Assembly: GCA_965224065.1 (NCBI GenBank) | Contig: CBDCYF010000005.1 | Span: 186,001 to 250,000, forward strand | Length of the DNA: 64,000 nucleotides | Reading direction: 5' to 3' | Source of the DNA: JAOTZA01 sp965224065 | GTDB taxonomy: Bacteria > Acidobacteriota > Thermoanaerobaculia > Multivoradales > JAHEKO01 | In this document: positions 42,002 through 50,165 of the stretch, in pieces | Layout: every line of letters begins with the position of its first letter | Numbering within the stretch: the stretch's first letter is position 1 | Made by a program: the position numbers and the translations under genes | Notes under the pieces: generated by a model | The model's input: the letters and a program-made list of their open reading frames with translations, nothing else | What the model was told of the DNA's origin: nothing | The model's database searches: none

Positions 42002-43485
42002 TTCACCTCGCCGCGCTCGCGCCGGTGGGGCTTGAGGAGCTGGAACTTGACCATCTCTTTGTAGGTCACTCGGCTGTCGAGATCTTCGCGCGCCAGCTTG
42101 AGGTGCTGGTGGAGGCCTTCCAGGATCAGCTCGGCGGCAAAGGCGCGTGCGGGGGCGTCGCTCGAGTAAGTCGCGGCCAGCGCCATCAGACCGGGGACCC
42201 GATCGAGGGCGGCTTCGTACTCCTCGAAGCTCTGTTCGTCGGAGAGCAGGACCTCGCGGCCCGTCGCAAACCAGTCGACCATCTCGGTATACGGCCCCGA
42301 GTCTTCGTCACCACCGCTCCCCAGAGCCCGGCCCACCCGGGGAAACCGGTCGTCAAAGAACGCGCGCACCGCGTCTCCGATGATCTGCCGCGCCACCATC
42401 TCGGCCCCCTTCTGCTCGCCTTCGTAGACCATCTCGACCTTGCCGGTGATCGCCGGCAGCAGCATCTGGAAATCGGCCAGACGCGGATGGGCCGAGTCCT
42501 CGCCGTGGGCCAGTGCTCGCCGCTCCAGGTTCGAGGCCAGCAGCTCGAGGGCCGAGATCGGCATCCGCGCGCTCACTCCCGAGGATTGGTCCACCAGCTC
42601 GCTGTCACGCGCCGCAAACGCGATCCGCTCGACCAGGCGTTTGACGTCGTCGGAAAGGGTCGGAATCGGTGTGTCGCGGTCGATCCAGGCCTCGCTGCGG
42701 CTGATCTCGGCCGCGGTCTCGACGTCCTGGGGGTAGTGGGTGAGGATCTGCGACGAGATCCGATCCTTGAGTGGGGTGATGATCGAGCCGCGGTTGGTGT
42801 AGTCCTCGGGGTTGGCGGAGAACACCATCAGAATGTCGAGCGGGATCCGCACCGGGAAGCCGCGGATCTGGAGATCCCTCTCTTCCAGAATGTTGAGCAG
42901 ACCGACCTGGATCCGCGGCGCCAGGTCCGGCAGCTCGTTGATGGCGAAGATCCCCCGGTTGGTGCGCGCCACGACGCCGAAATGGATCACCTCGGGGTCC
43001 GCAAAGGTCAGCTTGCGGGTGGCGGCCTTGATCGGGTCGATGTCGCCCAGCAGATCGGCGATCGAGACGTCGGGCGTCGCCAGTTTCTCGTTGTAGCGTT
43101 CTTCCCGCGCGAGCCACTCGACCGGCGTGTCGTCGCCGGCCTCGGTCACCACCTTCTGGCCCGGAATCGAGACCGGCGCCAGGGGGTCGTCGTTCAACTC
43201 GCTGCCCGCGAGCACCGGGACCGCCTCGTCCAGAAACGAGGTCAGCGCCCGCAGAATGCGGGTCTTGGCCTGGCCCCGGAGACCGAGCAGGATGAAGTCG
43301 TGCCGGGCCAGCAGGGCGTTGACGATTCCCGGGATGACGGTGCGCTCGTAGCCGAGGACGCCCGGGAAGAGCTCTTGCCCGTCGGCCAGGCGAGCCTTGA
43401 GGTTGGCCCGGATCTCCTGCTTGACCGAGCGGGGCCGGTAGCCGGAGGCCCTGAGCTCTCCCAGGGTCTTGGCCCGCGCGGCCAT
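41998..43485 (-). CDS. MoxR/magnesium-chelatase-like AAA+ ATPase
   Basis: 495-aa ATPase. The P-loop is FILLGLRGQAKTRILRALTS (GxxGxxKT), Walker B is GIFAINELPDLAPRIQVGLL (Asn-Glu in place of Asp-Glu, frequent in this group), and sensor-like residues lie in MVFSANPEDYTNRGSIITPL. The C-terminal lid contains a helical region to residue ~480. ATG 43485 shares one base with the stop of trxB (TGATG). The order trxB-moxR-vwa is read on the minus strand. I infer a MoxR-VWA chaperone system of the sll-/ChlI-like type; trxB may simply be co-transcribed. Confidence 0.88.
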   Translation of the reverse strand: MAARAKTLGELRASGYRPRSVKQEIRANLKARLADGQELFPGVLGYERTVIPGIVNALLARHDFILLGLRGQAKTRILRALTSFLDEAVPVLAGSELNDDPLAPVSIPGQKVVTEAGDDTPVEWLAREERYNEKLATPDVSIADLLGDIDPIKAATRKLTFADPEVIHFGVVARTNRGIFAINELPDLAPRIQVGLLNILEERDLQIRGFPVRIPLDILMVFSANPEDYTNRGSIITPLKDRISSQILTHYPQDVETAAEISRSEAWIDRDTPIPTLSDDVKRLVERIAFAARDSELVDQSSGVSARMPISALELLASNLERRALAHGEDSAHPRLADFQMLLPAITGKVEMVYEGEQKGAEMVARQIIGDAVRAFFDDRFPRVGRALGSGGDEDSGPYTEMVDWFATGREVLLSDEQSFEEYEAALDRVPGLMALAATYSSDAPARAFAAELILEGLHQHLKLAREDLDSRVTYKEMVKFQLLKPHRRERGEVN

Positions 43486-44441
43486 CAGTCCTGTGCTTCC
43501 AGCCAGCGCTCGGCGTCGATCGCGGCCTTGCAACCGGTGCCGGCGGCGGTGACCGCCTGACGGTATGAGGGGTCGATGACGTCCCCACAGGCAAAGACCC
43601 CCTCGACATCCGTGCGGGTGCTGGGCTCCTGGGCGAGGACGTATCCCTTGGGGTCCATCGCCACTTTCCCCTGGAGAAAGGCGGTATTGGGCGTGTGCCC
43701 GATCGCCATAAAGATGCCCTGGCACGGGACCTCGGTGGTCTCGCCCGTCTTGACGTTCTTGACCAGGAGGCCGTGGACGCCCTTTTCGCGGCTGCCGAGG
43801 ATCTCCTCGACCGTGGTGTCCCACAGGAACTCGATCTTGTCGTTGGCAAAGGCGCGGTCCTGCATGATCTTCGAGGCGCGCAGCTCGTCCCGCCGATGGA
43901 TGACGGTGACCTTCGAGGCGAACTTGGTCAGAAACGTCGCCTCTTCCATCGCCGAGTCACCACCGCCGACCACGGCGATCTCCTTGTCTTTGAAGAAAAA
44001 GCCGTCGCAGGTGGCGCACGCCGAGACCCCGTAGCCCATCAGCTCCTTCTCGGATTCGAGACCCAGGTACCGGGCGCTGGCGCCGGTCGCGATGATGACC
44101 GAATCGGCCCGGTACTCTCCTTCGTCGGTGCTCACCGTCATCGGCCTCTGGCCGAAGTCCACCGCGGTGACTTCCTCGAACCGGCACACCGCGCCAAATC
44201 GCTCGGCCTGCTGGCGCATCTTGTTCATCAACTCGGGACCCAGGATGCCCTCCGGGAAGCCGGGATAGTTCTCGACGTCGGTGGTGATGGTCAGCTGTCC
44301 ACCAGGTTGATTGCCCTCTAGGACCAGCGGTTCGAGATTGGCCCGGGCGGCGTAGAGCGCCGCGGTGAGGCCCGCGGGCCCGGAACCGAGGATCACCACC
44401 CGGTGCCGGTTGTTCGTGGTTTCTGGGTTCTCGTCGGGCAT
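43485..44441 (-). CDS. trxB: thioredoxin-disulfide reductase
   Basis: 318-aa FAD/NADPH enzyme that reduces thioredoxin. FAD motif VVILGSGPAGLTAALYAARA, the redox-active pair in GVSACATCDGFFFKDKEIAV (CATC), the NADPH motif VVGGGDSAMEEATFL with HRRDELRAS, and the C-terminal VFACGDVIDPSYRQAVTAAG are all intact. GGAGAG lies nine bases before ATG 44441. Upstream, on the minus strand, TATAGT (44486-44491) is a possible -10. Confidence 0.96.
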   Translation of the reverse strand: MPDENPETTNNRHRVVILGSGPAGLTAALYAARANLEPLVLEGNQPGGQLTITTDVENYPGFPEGILGPELMNKMRQQAERFGAVCRFEEVTAVDFGQRPMTVSTDEGEYRADSVIIATGASARYLGLESEKELMGYGVSACATCDGFFFKDKEIAVVGGGDSAMEEATFLTKFASKVTVIHRRDELRASKIMQDRAFANDKIEFLWDTTVEEILGSREKGVHGLLVKNVKTGETTEVPCQGIFMAIGHTPNTAFLQGKVAMDPKGYVLAQEPSTRTDVEGVFACGDVIDPSYRQAVTAAGTGCKAAIDAERWLEAQD

Positions 44442-44485
44442 GGGGACATGCTCTCCTAAAACGAACCGCCGATTGGCGGCTGGCT

Positions 44486-44491
44486 ACTATA
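44486..44491 (-). promoter_or_regulatory. possible -10 element for trxB
   Basis: TATAGT on the minus strand, 45 bp before the trxB ATG, in the 225-bp divergent spacer. No good -35 at normal spacing is visible. The neighbouring stretch 44590-44640 is clearly AT-richer than the rest of the window and probably contains the promoter of the patatin gene on the plus strand. Confidence 0.3.
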
Positions 44492-44666
44492 ACAACGGGT
44501 TGTAGCGCGAATTCCCGCCGGACCGCTGGCCCCCTTGCCGGCGCTGGGCGTGTCCCGGTCGCGGAGAGAGGCGCGAGCCGAGCCTGCATTCGGTAATTCG
44601 ATATATGATTCCGTCAAATACTTAGCAATTTATTCTACGACCCTTCTCGGCTGGAGGTGCGTTCGG

Positions 44667-47600
44667 ATGGAAGACGACAAGAGCGAGCCCGCGCCGGCGG
44701 AGCTCTCGGACGGCGAGCTTCAAAAAAGGGCTCTCGGGCTGGTGACGTCGGTGTACCGTAGACCGCATAACGCTCTTCGGGCTCACGCCATTGATGTTCT
44801 CAAGAAGGACGCGGGAGATCCCGCCGAGCGGGGGCTCCGCAACTTACTCACGAGCGCCAGAAAGAAGCTCCCGGGTCTCACGGGGCGCCGCCGGCTGGGT
44901 CTGCTGCTGGGTGCGACCAAGCAACCGCACCTTGCCGAGCTTCTCTCCTACGAGGGTTTCCCAGAAATCCGAGACTATCTGGATGCACGAGAGGGGGCTT
45001 CCCGAGACGACGGATCCTCGCCCATTGCGAAGATCGAATCCGCGCACCGGTTGTACTCGGTCGGTGTCTGGGCAGTCCAGCACGTGGACATGCCGGAGGT
45101 GGGTGGCGAGCTGTGGGAGCGTCGTGATGTGTGGGCGAGAAGGATGCTCGAGCTCGTGACCACCCTGCGTCGCAATGCCCGTTCAAACCTGGGTCGTCGC
45201 ATTCTGCGTCGCAAGCTGTGGCCTGTTCTGGAGTCGGAGGAGAAGCGGGCGCGTGGTCACTTTCAGTCGCTGGTGGACGAGGCGCTTTGGCGCCAGCAGC
45301 TCGAAGACATGCTGTTCGGCAAGGGCCCGGAAGGCCAGTTTAAAGGGCCGTTTCTGGACCGCAAAGGGGGGATCCTGGAAAAAGAGCTTCGCGTATGCAA
45401 GGCGCTGTTCGAGGACATCCGGGCCGAGTTGGCACTGTGTACAAGCCTTGCCACCGATCTGGCCCCCGCTCGCAGACTCGACAAAGCCTGGGATGTGCTG
45501 AACCTCCCGCCGGACCAGGTTCGGTTGGTAGACAGTTTCGTCGCCGGGCAAGACAGCGAGAGCTTGGATCGGTTTGCGCTGGGCGCGTCTTCCAAGCAGC
45601 TACAGCGCGGGGGCTTCATCTTCAAGCGGAAATGGGACCACGATCGTCGCCGAGTGGATCTCGATAACGCCGCCCGGTTGTACGGTGAAGCCTACGAGAA
45701 AGCAAAGCGGAACGGCCGGCTTGTCGAAGAGCTGAGGTGCGCGGCCGAAGCGGCTTTTCAATACGATGTTCTTGCCCGACAGTTGGGCGTCAGCAGTCCG
45801 GCTGCCGATAGGAGCCGGGGGACGGCGGATCGGATTCGTCTTGAAGCTCTCACGCGTTTCGACGATTGTCGTAGCGCTCCGGGGGAGTCGGCGACAACGG
45901 ACGAACCGCCCCTCCCGACAGCCCTGACTCGATATCCCCAAATCCAGTACCGGTCTCTCTTCAACCTCGCACAGCTCTACTTCGGGGTTTCGGGTCGCGA
46001 GAAAGAAATCCAGCGGTTGTACGAAGGAACCAAAGATTGGGAGAAGTACTGGCGAGAACGTCTTGCAAAAGCGGGTGACAATGGGTTGAAGCTTCCAGCC
46101 GCCGCCGACACGTATCGCCGGGAGGCGAAGATTTGCCTGCGCGAGGCAGCCCGAAAGGAGTTCAGGATCCCGCTTTGGCTGAGTAGCCGCAAGGGCCGCG
46201 AGATCGCTGAAAGGGCGCCCGCGCTCGGCGTCGCGCCCGAGGATCTCGACGAGTTCATGCCGGGGGGAATTCATGTCGTCAAATCGGCGTCGGCGGGCAG
46301 GGTCGGCCTGGCCTTGTCGGGTGGGGGCTTTCGCGCTTCGTTCTTTCATCTCGGGGTCCTGGCGCGGTTGGCCGAGGTCCACCTGCTCCGCCACGTGGAG
46401 GTCCTGTCGTGTGTGTCGGGCGGCTCGATCGTCGGTGCCCACTACTACCTCGAGCTGCGTGATCTGCTCGGAAACCCGGTCCGGTGGCGCAAAACGAGGC
46501 GTCGGGAGGGTGACGATACTCCGGTTAGCGAGGAAGACCATGCCCTTCCGGAGGACTACCTCACTCTCGTCGAATATTTGATCGAGAATTTTCTAAAAGG
46601 CGTAGAGGCCAACATTCGGACCCGCGTACTTGCCAACCCCTTGGCGAGTCTTCGCCTGCTGTCGCCGAACTACTCGCGATCCGATCGGGCGGGAGACTTG
46701 TTCGAGACTCATCTGTTCGCTCGTGTTCCGGACGATCGCGAAACCGCGCCGTCACGACGAAAAAAACGCCTGCTGAGCGACATGACGATCCATCCGAAGG
46801 ACTTTGAGGAACCGGAGAGCTTCAATCCGGCCGTCCACAACTGGAACCGCGAGAACAAGATCCCCGTTTTGATCCTCAACGCGACCTCGCTCAACACGGG
46901 GCACAACTGGCAATTCACCGCCAAGTGGATGGGAGAGTCCCCGGCGGTGGTGGACCAGGAGATCGATGCCACTCGGAGATTGCGCAGGATGTACCTCGAC
47001 AGCGAGGCGCCGCACCCGCATGGGGAGTTGCGCCTCGGTCGCGCTGTCGCTGCCTCGGCCTGCGTGCCGGGTATCTTCGATCCGGCGGTGCTCGCGGGCC
47101 TATACGAAGAGAGACTCGGCGAAGAAGAGTGGTCCAGTGACCGCCGAATCGTCGTTCGCCTTGTCGACGGTGGCGTGTTCGACAACCAGGGAGTCGCGGG
47201 TTTGCTGGAGCAGGAATGCCGCGTCGTGCTGGTGAGCGATGCCAGTGGGCAAATGGACTTCAGAGACGATCCAAGCGGGAGCCTGCTTGGGGTGCCATTA
47301 CGCTCCAACGCGATCCTGATGGACCGAATTCGACAAGCGCAGTACGGCGACCTGGTGACGCGCAAGAGAAACGGTCAGATCCGTGGTCTGGTGTTTCTTC
47401 ATCTGAAAAAGGACCTCGAAGGGGACTCGGTGGATTGGACCGGCTGCGACGATCCAAAATCCAGGCCGAGCCGCTCGGACGGCCAGGCGACGAGCTACGG
47501 GATCCTCAAGAGCGTTCAGCGCAGGCTCGCGGAGATCCGAACCGATCTCGACAGTTTCTGCGAACAAGAAGCCTATGCGTTGATGTGCAGCGGTTACCGA

Positions 47601-48302
47601 ATGTTGAGCGAATCGCTCCTACGTCGTGAGCTCGGCCGAGGCAATTCGCGCCAAGGCTCGGCGAGCGGTCTCGACTTGTTTGACGATGTCGAAAGGAGCT
47701 CGAAAGAATGGGAGTTTCTCAAGGTGGAGAAGTTCATGACCCCCACACCCCTCGAGGGGGCCGAGCTCGAGCAAAAGCGCCTGTTCGACAACATTCTCCA
47801 CGTGGCGAACCGGCGACTCTTCAAGATCTTTCGTTTGTGGACGGCCCCACTCCGAGGTTGGGTGCGCAAGCGGTGGGGGAGGCTCGGTGACTTGGCCAAA
47901 ACGTGTGCGGTGGCATTTGCCGTGGTTCTGGCCTTGACTCCCCTTTGGTGGCTGATCCCATGGTCCTATCGCGGTGTCAAGAGCCTCCTGGCCGGCGGGT
48001 TGAATCTGCTCGCCAGCGGCACCGGCGGCGCGCATCGCGTGGCCGTGTGGCTCGCCGAACACCTGCCGTTTCTTCACGTTGGTGAAGTGGAATCCATCGA
48101 GGTTGTGGCGGGGATCGTTGTCTTCGGCCTCCTCACCGCGCCAATCTTGTTGTTGCCGCGAACCCTCGGGAACCTGCGGAAGGGAATCGTCATGCTGTTG
48201 TTGACGGTTTTTGGCGTGTTGTTCGGGCCGCTACACCTCGGTCTTTCCGATCGTGCCTACAAGCGCAAAGGACGTCTGCAACCGAAGCCCGCGCGCAAGT
48301 AA
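44667..48302 (+). CDS. large patatin-like phospholipase with helical N-terminal region and C-terminal membrane segments
   Basis: 1211-aa protein. Residues 1-540 are alpha-helical, charged and of no family I recognise. A patatin domain follows: the oxyanion-hole motif SGGGFRAS is at 551-558, the nucleophile Ser584 lies in SCVSGGS (Cys replaces the usual Gly of GxSxG) and the catalytic Asp834 in VDGGVFDNQG. A further helical stretch leads to about three hydrophobic segments near 1077-1100, 1144-1165 and 1173-1193 and a basic tail. A lipid acyl hydrolase acting at a membrane is expected. The start at ATG 44667 has GGAGGTG seven bases upstream; an open frame to 44535 crosses an AT-rich leader and is rejected. 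It stands alone as one transcription unit, between trxB (divergent) and Ku. Confidence 0.85.
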   Translation: MEDDKSEPAPAELSDGELQKRALGLVTSVYRRPHNALRAHAIDVLKKDAGDPAERGLRNLLTSARKKLPGLTGRRRLGLLLGATKQPHLAELLSYEGFPEIRDYLDAREGASRDDGSSPIAKIESAHRLYSVGVWAVQHVDMPEVGGELWERRDVWARRMLELVTTLRRNARSNLGRRILRRKLWPVLESEEKRARGHFQSLVDEALWRQQLEDMLFGKGPEGQFKGPFLDRKGGILEKELRVCKALFEDIRAELALCTSLATDLAPARRLDKAWDVLNLPPDQVRLVDSFVAGQDSESLDRFALGASSKQLQRGGFIFKRKWDHDRRRVDLDNAARLYGEAYEKAKRNGRLVEELRCAAEAAFQYDVLARQLGVSSPAADRSRGTADRIRLEALTRFDDCRSAPGESATTDEPPLPTALTRYPQIQYRSLFNLAQLYFGVSGREKEIQRLYEGTKDWEKYWRERLAKAGDNGLKLPAAADTYRREAKICLREAARKEFRIPLWLSSRKGREIAERAPALGVAPEDLDEFMPGGIHVVKSASAGRVGLALSGGGFRASFFHLGVLARLAEVHLLRHVEVLSCVSGGSIVGAHYYLELRDLLGNPVRWRKTRRREGDDTPVSEEDHALPEDYLTLVEYLIENFLKGVEANIRTRVLANPLASLRLLSPNYSRSDRAGDLFETHLFARVPDDRETAPSRRKKRLLSDMTIHPKDFEEPESFNPAVHNWNRENKIPVLILNATSLNTGHNWQFTAKWMGESPAVVDQEIDATRRLRRMYLDSEAPHPHGELRLGRAVAASACVPGIFDPAVLAGLYEERLGEEEWSSDRRIVVRLVDGGVFDNQGVAGLLEQECRVVLVSDASGQMDFRDDPSGSLLGVPLRSNAILMDRIRQAQYGDLVTRKRNGQIRGLVFLHLKKDLEGDSVDWTGCDDPKSRPSRSDGQATSYGILKSVQRRLAEIRTDLDSFCEQEAYALMCSGYRMLSESLLRRELGRGNSRQGSASGLDLFDDVERSSKEWEFLKVEKFMTPTPLEGAELEQKRLFDNILHVANRRLFKIFRLWTAPLRGWVRKRWGRLGDLAKTCAVAFAVVLALTPLWWLIPWSYRGVKSLLAGGLNLLASGTGGAHRVAVWLAEHLPFLHVGEVESIEVVAGIVVFGLLTAPILLLPRTLGNLRKGIVMLLLTVFGVLFGPLHLGLSDRAYKRKGRLQPKPARK

Positions 48303-48378
48303 GCCACAACGCATCCGCTTCGTTCGAAATCCTTTGTTCGCAACTACTTAGCCACACCCGTGCTACACTCCGCGGACT

Positions 48379-49263
48379 ATGCCACCACGATCCATCGCCA
48401 CCGGCACCATCTCGTTCGGCCTCGTCGCCATCCCGATCAAGCTCTACACGACCTCCGAGAGCGCCAACCGCGTGAGTTTCTCGATGGTCCACAAGGAGTG
48501 CGGCTCGCGGGTGCGGTACCGCTACTACTGCCCGACCGATGATCGCCTGATCGAGCGCGACGAGATCACCAAGGGTTACGAATTCTCCAAGGGCCAGTAC
48601 GTGCTGTTCTCGCCGGAGGAGCTGAAGGCCATTGACCCGGAGCCCACCAACGCGGTCGAGATCAAGGAGTTCGTTCCCCTCGAACAGGTCGACCCGGTCT
48701 ATTTCGAGAAGGCCTACTACCTGGGCCCCGACAAGGGCGGCGCCAAGCCCTACCGGCTGCTCTCCGAGACCCTGCGCCGATCCAAACGGGCGGCGCTCGC
48801 CAAGTACGCCGCCCGCGGCAAGAACTATCTTGTCCTGCTGCGTCCCTTCGAGGAGGGGTTGGTGATGCAACAGCTTCGCTATCCCGAAGACCTCAAGGCC
48901 TTCTCGGAAGTGCCGATCGACGACGCCGAGATCGACAAAAAGGAGCTCGAGCTGGCGATGCAGCTCGTCGAGCAAAGCGCCTCGGAGAATTTCCAGCCCG
49001 GCGGCTACTCGGACGAGGTCCGCAAACAGGTGTGGGACATGATCGAGCAAAAGATCCGCGGCGAGGAGATCGTGGCTCCGCCGGAAGAGGAGCCCAAGGC
49101 CCAGATCATCGACCTGATGGAAGCGCTCAAGGCCAGCCTGGGCGACGGTGGGGAGGCCGGGGACGCCAAGGGCGCGGGCAAGAAACGCAAGCCTCCGAAG
49201 CGAGCGCCACGCAAGCCCGCCGCCAAGAAAAAAGCCGCCAAGCGGGCGAGCAAGAAGAAGTAG
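48379..49263 (+). CDS. ku: Ku protein, non-homologous end joining
   Basis: 294-aa bacterial Ku that binds DNA double-strand ends as a homodimer and recruits LigD. It begins with the usual MPPRSIATGTISFGLVAIPI, and the core contains HKECGSRVRYRYYCPTDD, ITKGYEFSKGQYVLFSPEEL and KNYLVLLRPFEEGLVMQQLR. After the core (about 255 residues) there is a Lys/Arg/Ala-rich tail (KKRKPPKRAPRKPAAKKK...), typical of C-terminal extensions that modulate DNA binding. LigD is not next to it or elsewhere in the window. The gene is 76 bp after the patatin gene, and the next gene starts 10 bp after its stop. Confidence 0.96.
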   Translation: MPPRSIATGTISFGLVAIPIKLYTTSESANRVSFSMVHKECGSRVRYRYYCPTDDRLIERDEITKGYEFSKGQYVLFSPEELKAIDPEPTNAVEIKEFVPLEQVDPVYFEKAYYLGPDKGGAKPYRLLSETLRRSKRAALAKYAARGKNYLVLLRPFEEGLVMQQLRYPEDLKAFSEVPIDDAEIDKKELELAMQLVEQSASENFQPGGYSDEVRKQVWDMIEQKIRGEEIVAPPEEEPKAQIIDLMEALKASLGDGGEAGDAKGAGKKRKPPKRAPRKPAAKKKAAKRASKKK

Positions 49264-49273
49264 CGTCCGGGCC

Positions 49274-50116
49274 GTGCCCCGCGCCTCTATCCTCCCCGGG
49301 TACTCGACGGTCGAGGTCGCGCGCCTGGTGGGACTCTCTCCGCCCCAGGTCCGGTCCTATGTCGAATCGGGATTTCTCGACCCACGCCGCGGCCCGCGAA
49401 ACGAGTTCCGCTTTAGCTTTCAGGACCTGGTGGTCCTGCGCGCCGCCCGCGATCTGGTGCGCAGCGAGGTCTCGCCGCGCAAGATCCGCAAGGCGCTCGC
49501 GAGGCTGCGCGAGCGTCTGCCGCGGGGGCGCTCGCTGGCCGAGGTCCGGATCGCCGCCGAAGGGGGCGAGGTGGTGGTGCGCGAGGAGGGTGAGGCGTGG
49601 AATCCCGAGTCCGGACAGCTCGTGCTCGATTTTAGGGTCGCCGAGCTGGCGCGTAAGGCCGGTCCGCTGGCGCCGGCCATGGTCGAACGGGTGGGCAGCG
49701 CCGAAAGCCCGGGAGCCGACGACTGGTATGAGCTGGGCCTCGAGCTCGAGGCCTCCGCCCCCCGCGAAGCCACAGAGGCCTACCGCCGATGTCTCGAGCT
49801 CGACGCGGAGAACGCCGACGCGCACCTCAACCTGGGCCGGCTCTACCACGAGGAGGGGAGGCTCAAGGTCGCCGAGGAGCACTACCGGCAGGCATTGATC
49901 CTGCGGCCCCACGACGCCACCGCGGCTTTCAACCTGGGCGTGGCGTGCCAGGATGCCGGCCGGCTCGAGGAAGCGCTGGCGGCCTACCGCCGCGCGATCG
50001 ACGCCGACCCCAACACCGCCGACGCCTACTTCAACATGGCCGGGATCTACGAAGAGCTGGGCAAGCGCGCCACCGCGTTTCAGAATCTCAAGATCTACAA
50101 AAAGCTGACCGAGTAG
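49274..50116 (+). CDS. MerR-type regulator fused to tetratricopeptide repeats
   Basis: 280-aa protein. The N-terminus is a MerR-like winged helix (YSTVEVARLVGLSPPQVRSY, VESGFLDPRRGPRNEFRFSF, then a helical dimer-like region SPRKIRKALARLRERLP). A linker follows, and then four TPR units from about 155 (ADDWYELGLELEASAPREAT; ADAHLNLGRLYHEEGRLKVA; AAFNLGVACQDAGRLEEALA; ADAYFNMAGIYEELGKRATA). No ligand-binding Cys cluster is seen, so the TPR part probably senses or binds a protein. The start is GTG 49274, ten bases after the Ku stop, and reads MPRASILPGYST. Confidence 0.85.
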   Translation: MPRASILPGYSTVEVARLVGLSPPQVRSYVESGFLDPRRGPRNEFRFSFQDLVVLRAARDLVRSEVSPRKIRKALARLRERLPRGRSLAEVRIAAEGGEVVVREEGEAWNPESGQLVLDFRVAELARKAGPLAPAMVERVGSAESPGADDWYELGLELEASAPREATEAYRRCLELDAENADAHLNLGRLYHEEGRLKVAEEHYRQALILRPHDATAAFNLGVACQDAGRLEEALAAYRRAIDADPNTADAYFNMAGIYEELGKRATAFQNLKIYKKLTE

Positions 50117-50145
50117 CGCGTCTAGCGCGTCGGGGGCGCTTTGCT

Positions 50146-50164
50146 CGACCGCTCAGCGCGGTCG
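50146..50164. terminator. hairpin between convergent MerR-TPR and DUF3179 genes
   Basis: CGACCGC and GCGGTCG form a perfect 7-bp stem around TCAGC in the 49-bp gap between the two convergent stop codons. It may end transcripts from both sides; no T-run follows. Confidence 0.5.
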
Positions 50165-50165
50165 C

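Noticed and set aside
44535..50116. A phage-defence island made of patatin, Ku and the regulator
   Set aside because: No known defence module, integrase or toxin-antitoxin pair is present; only positional suggestion remains, so it is not called as a system.
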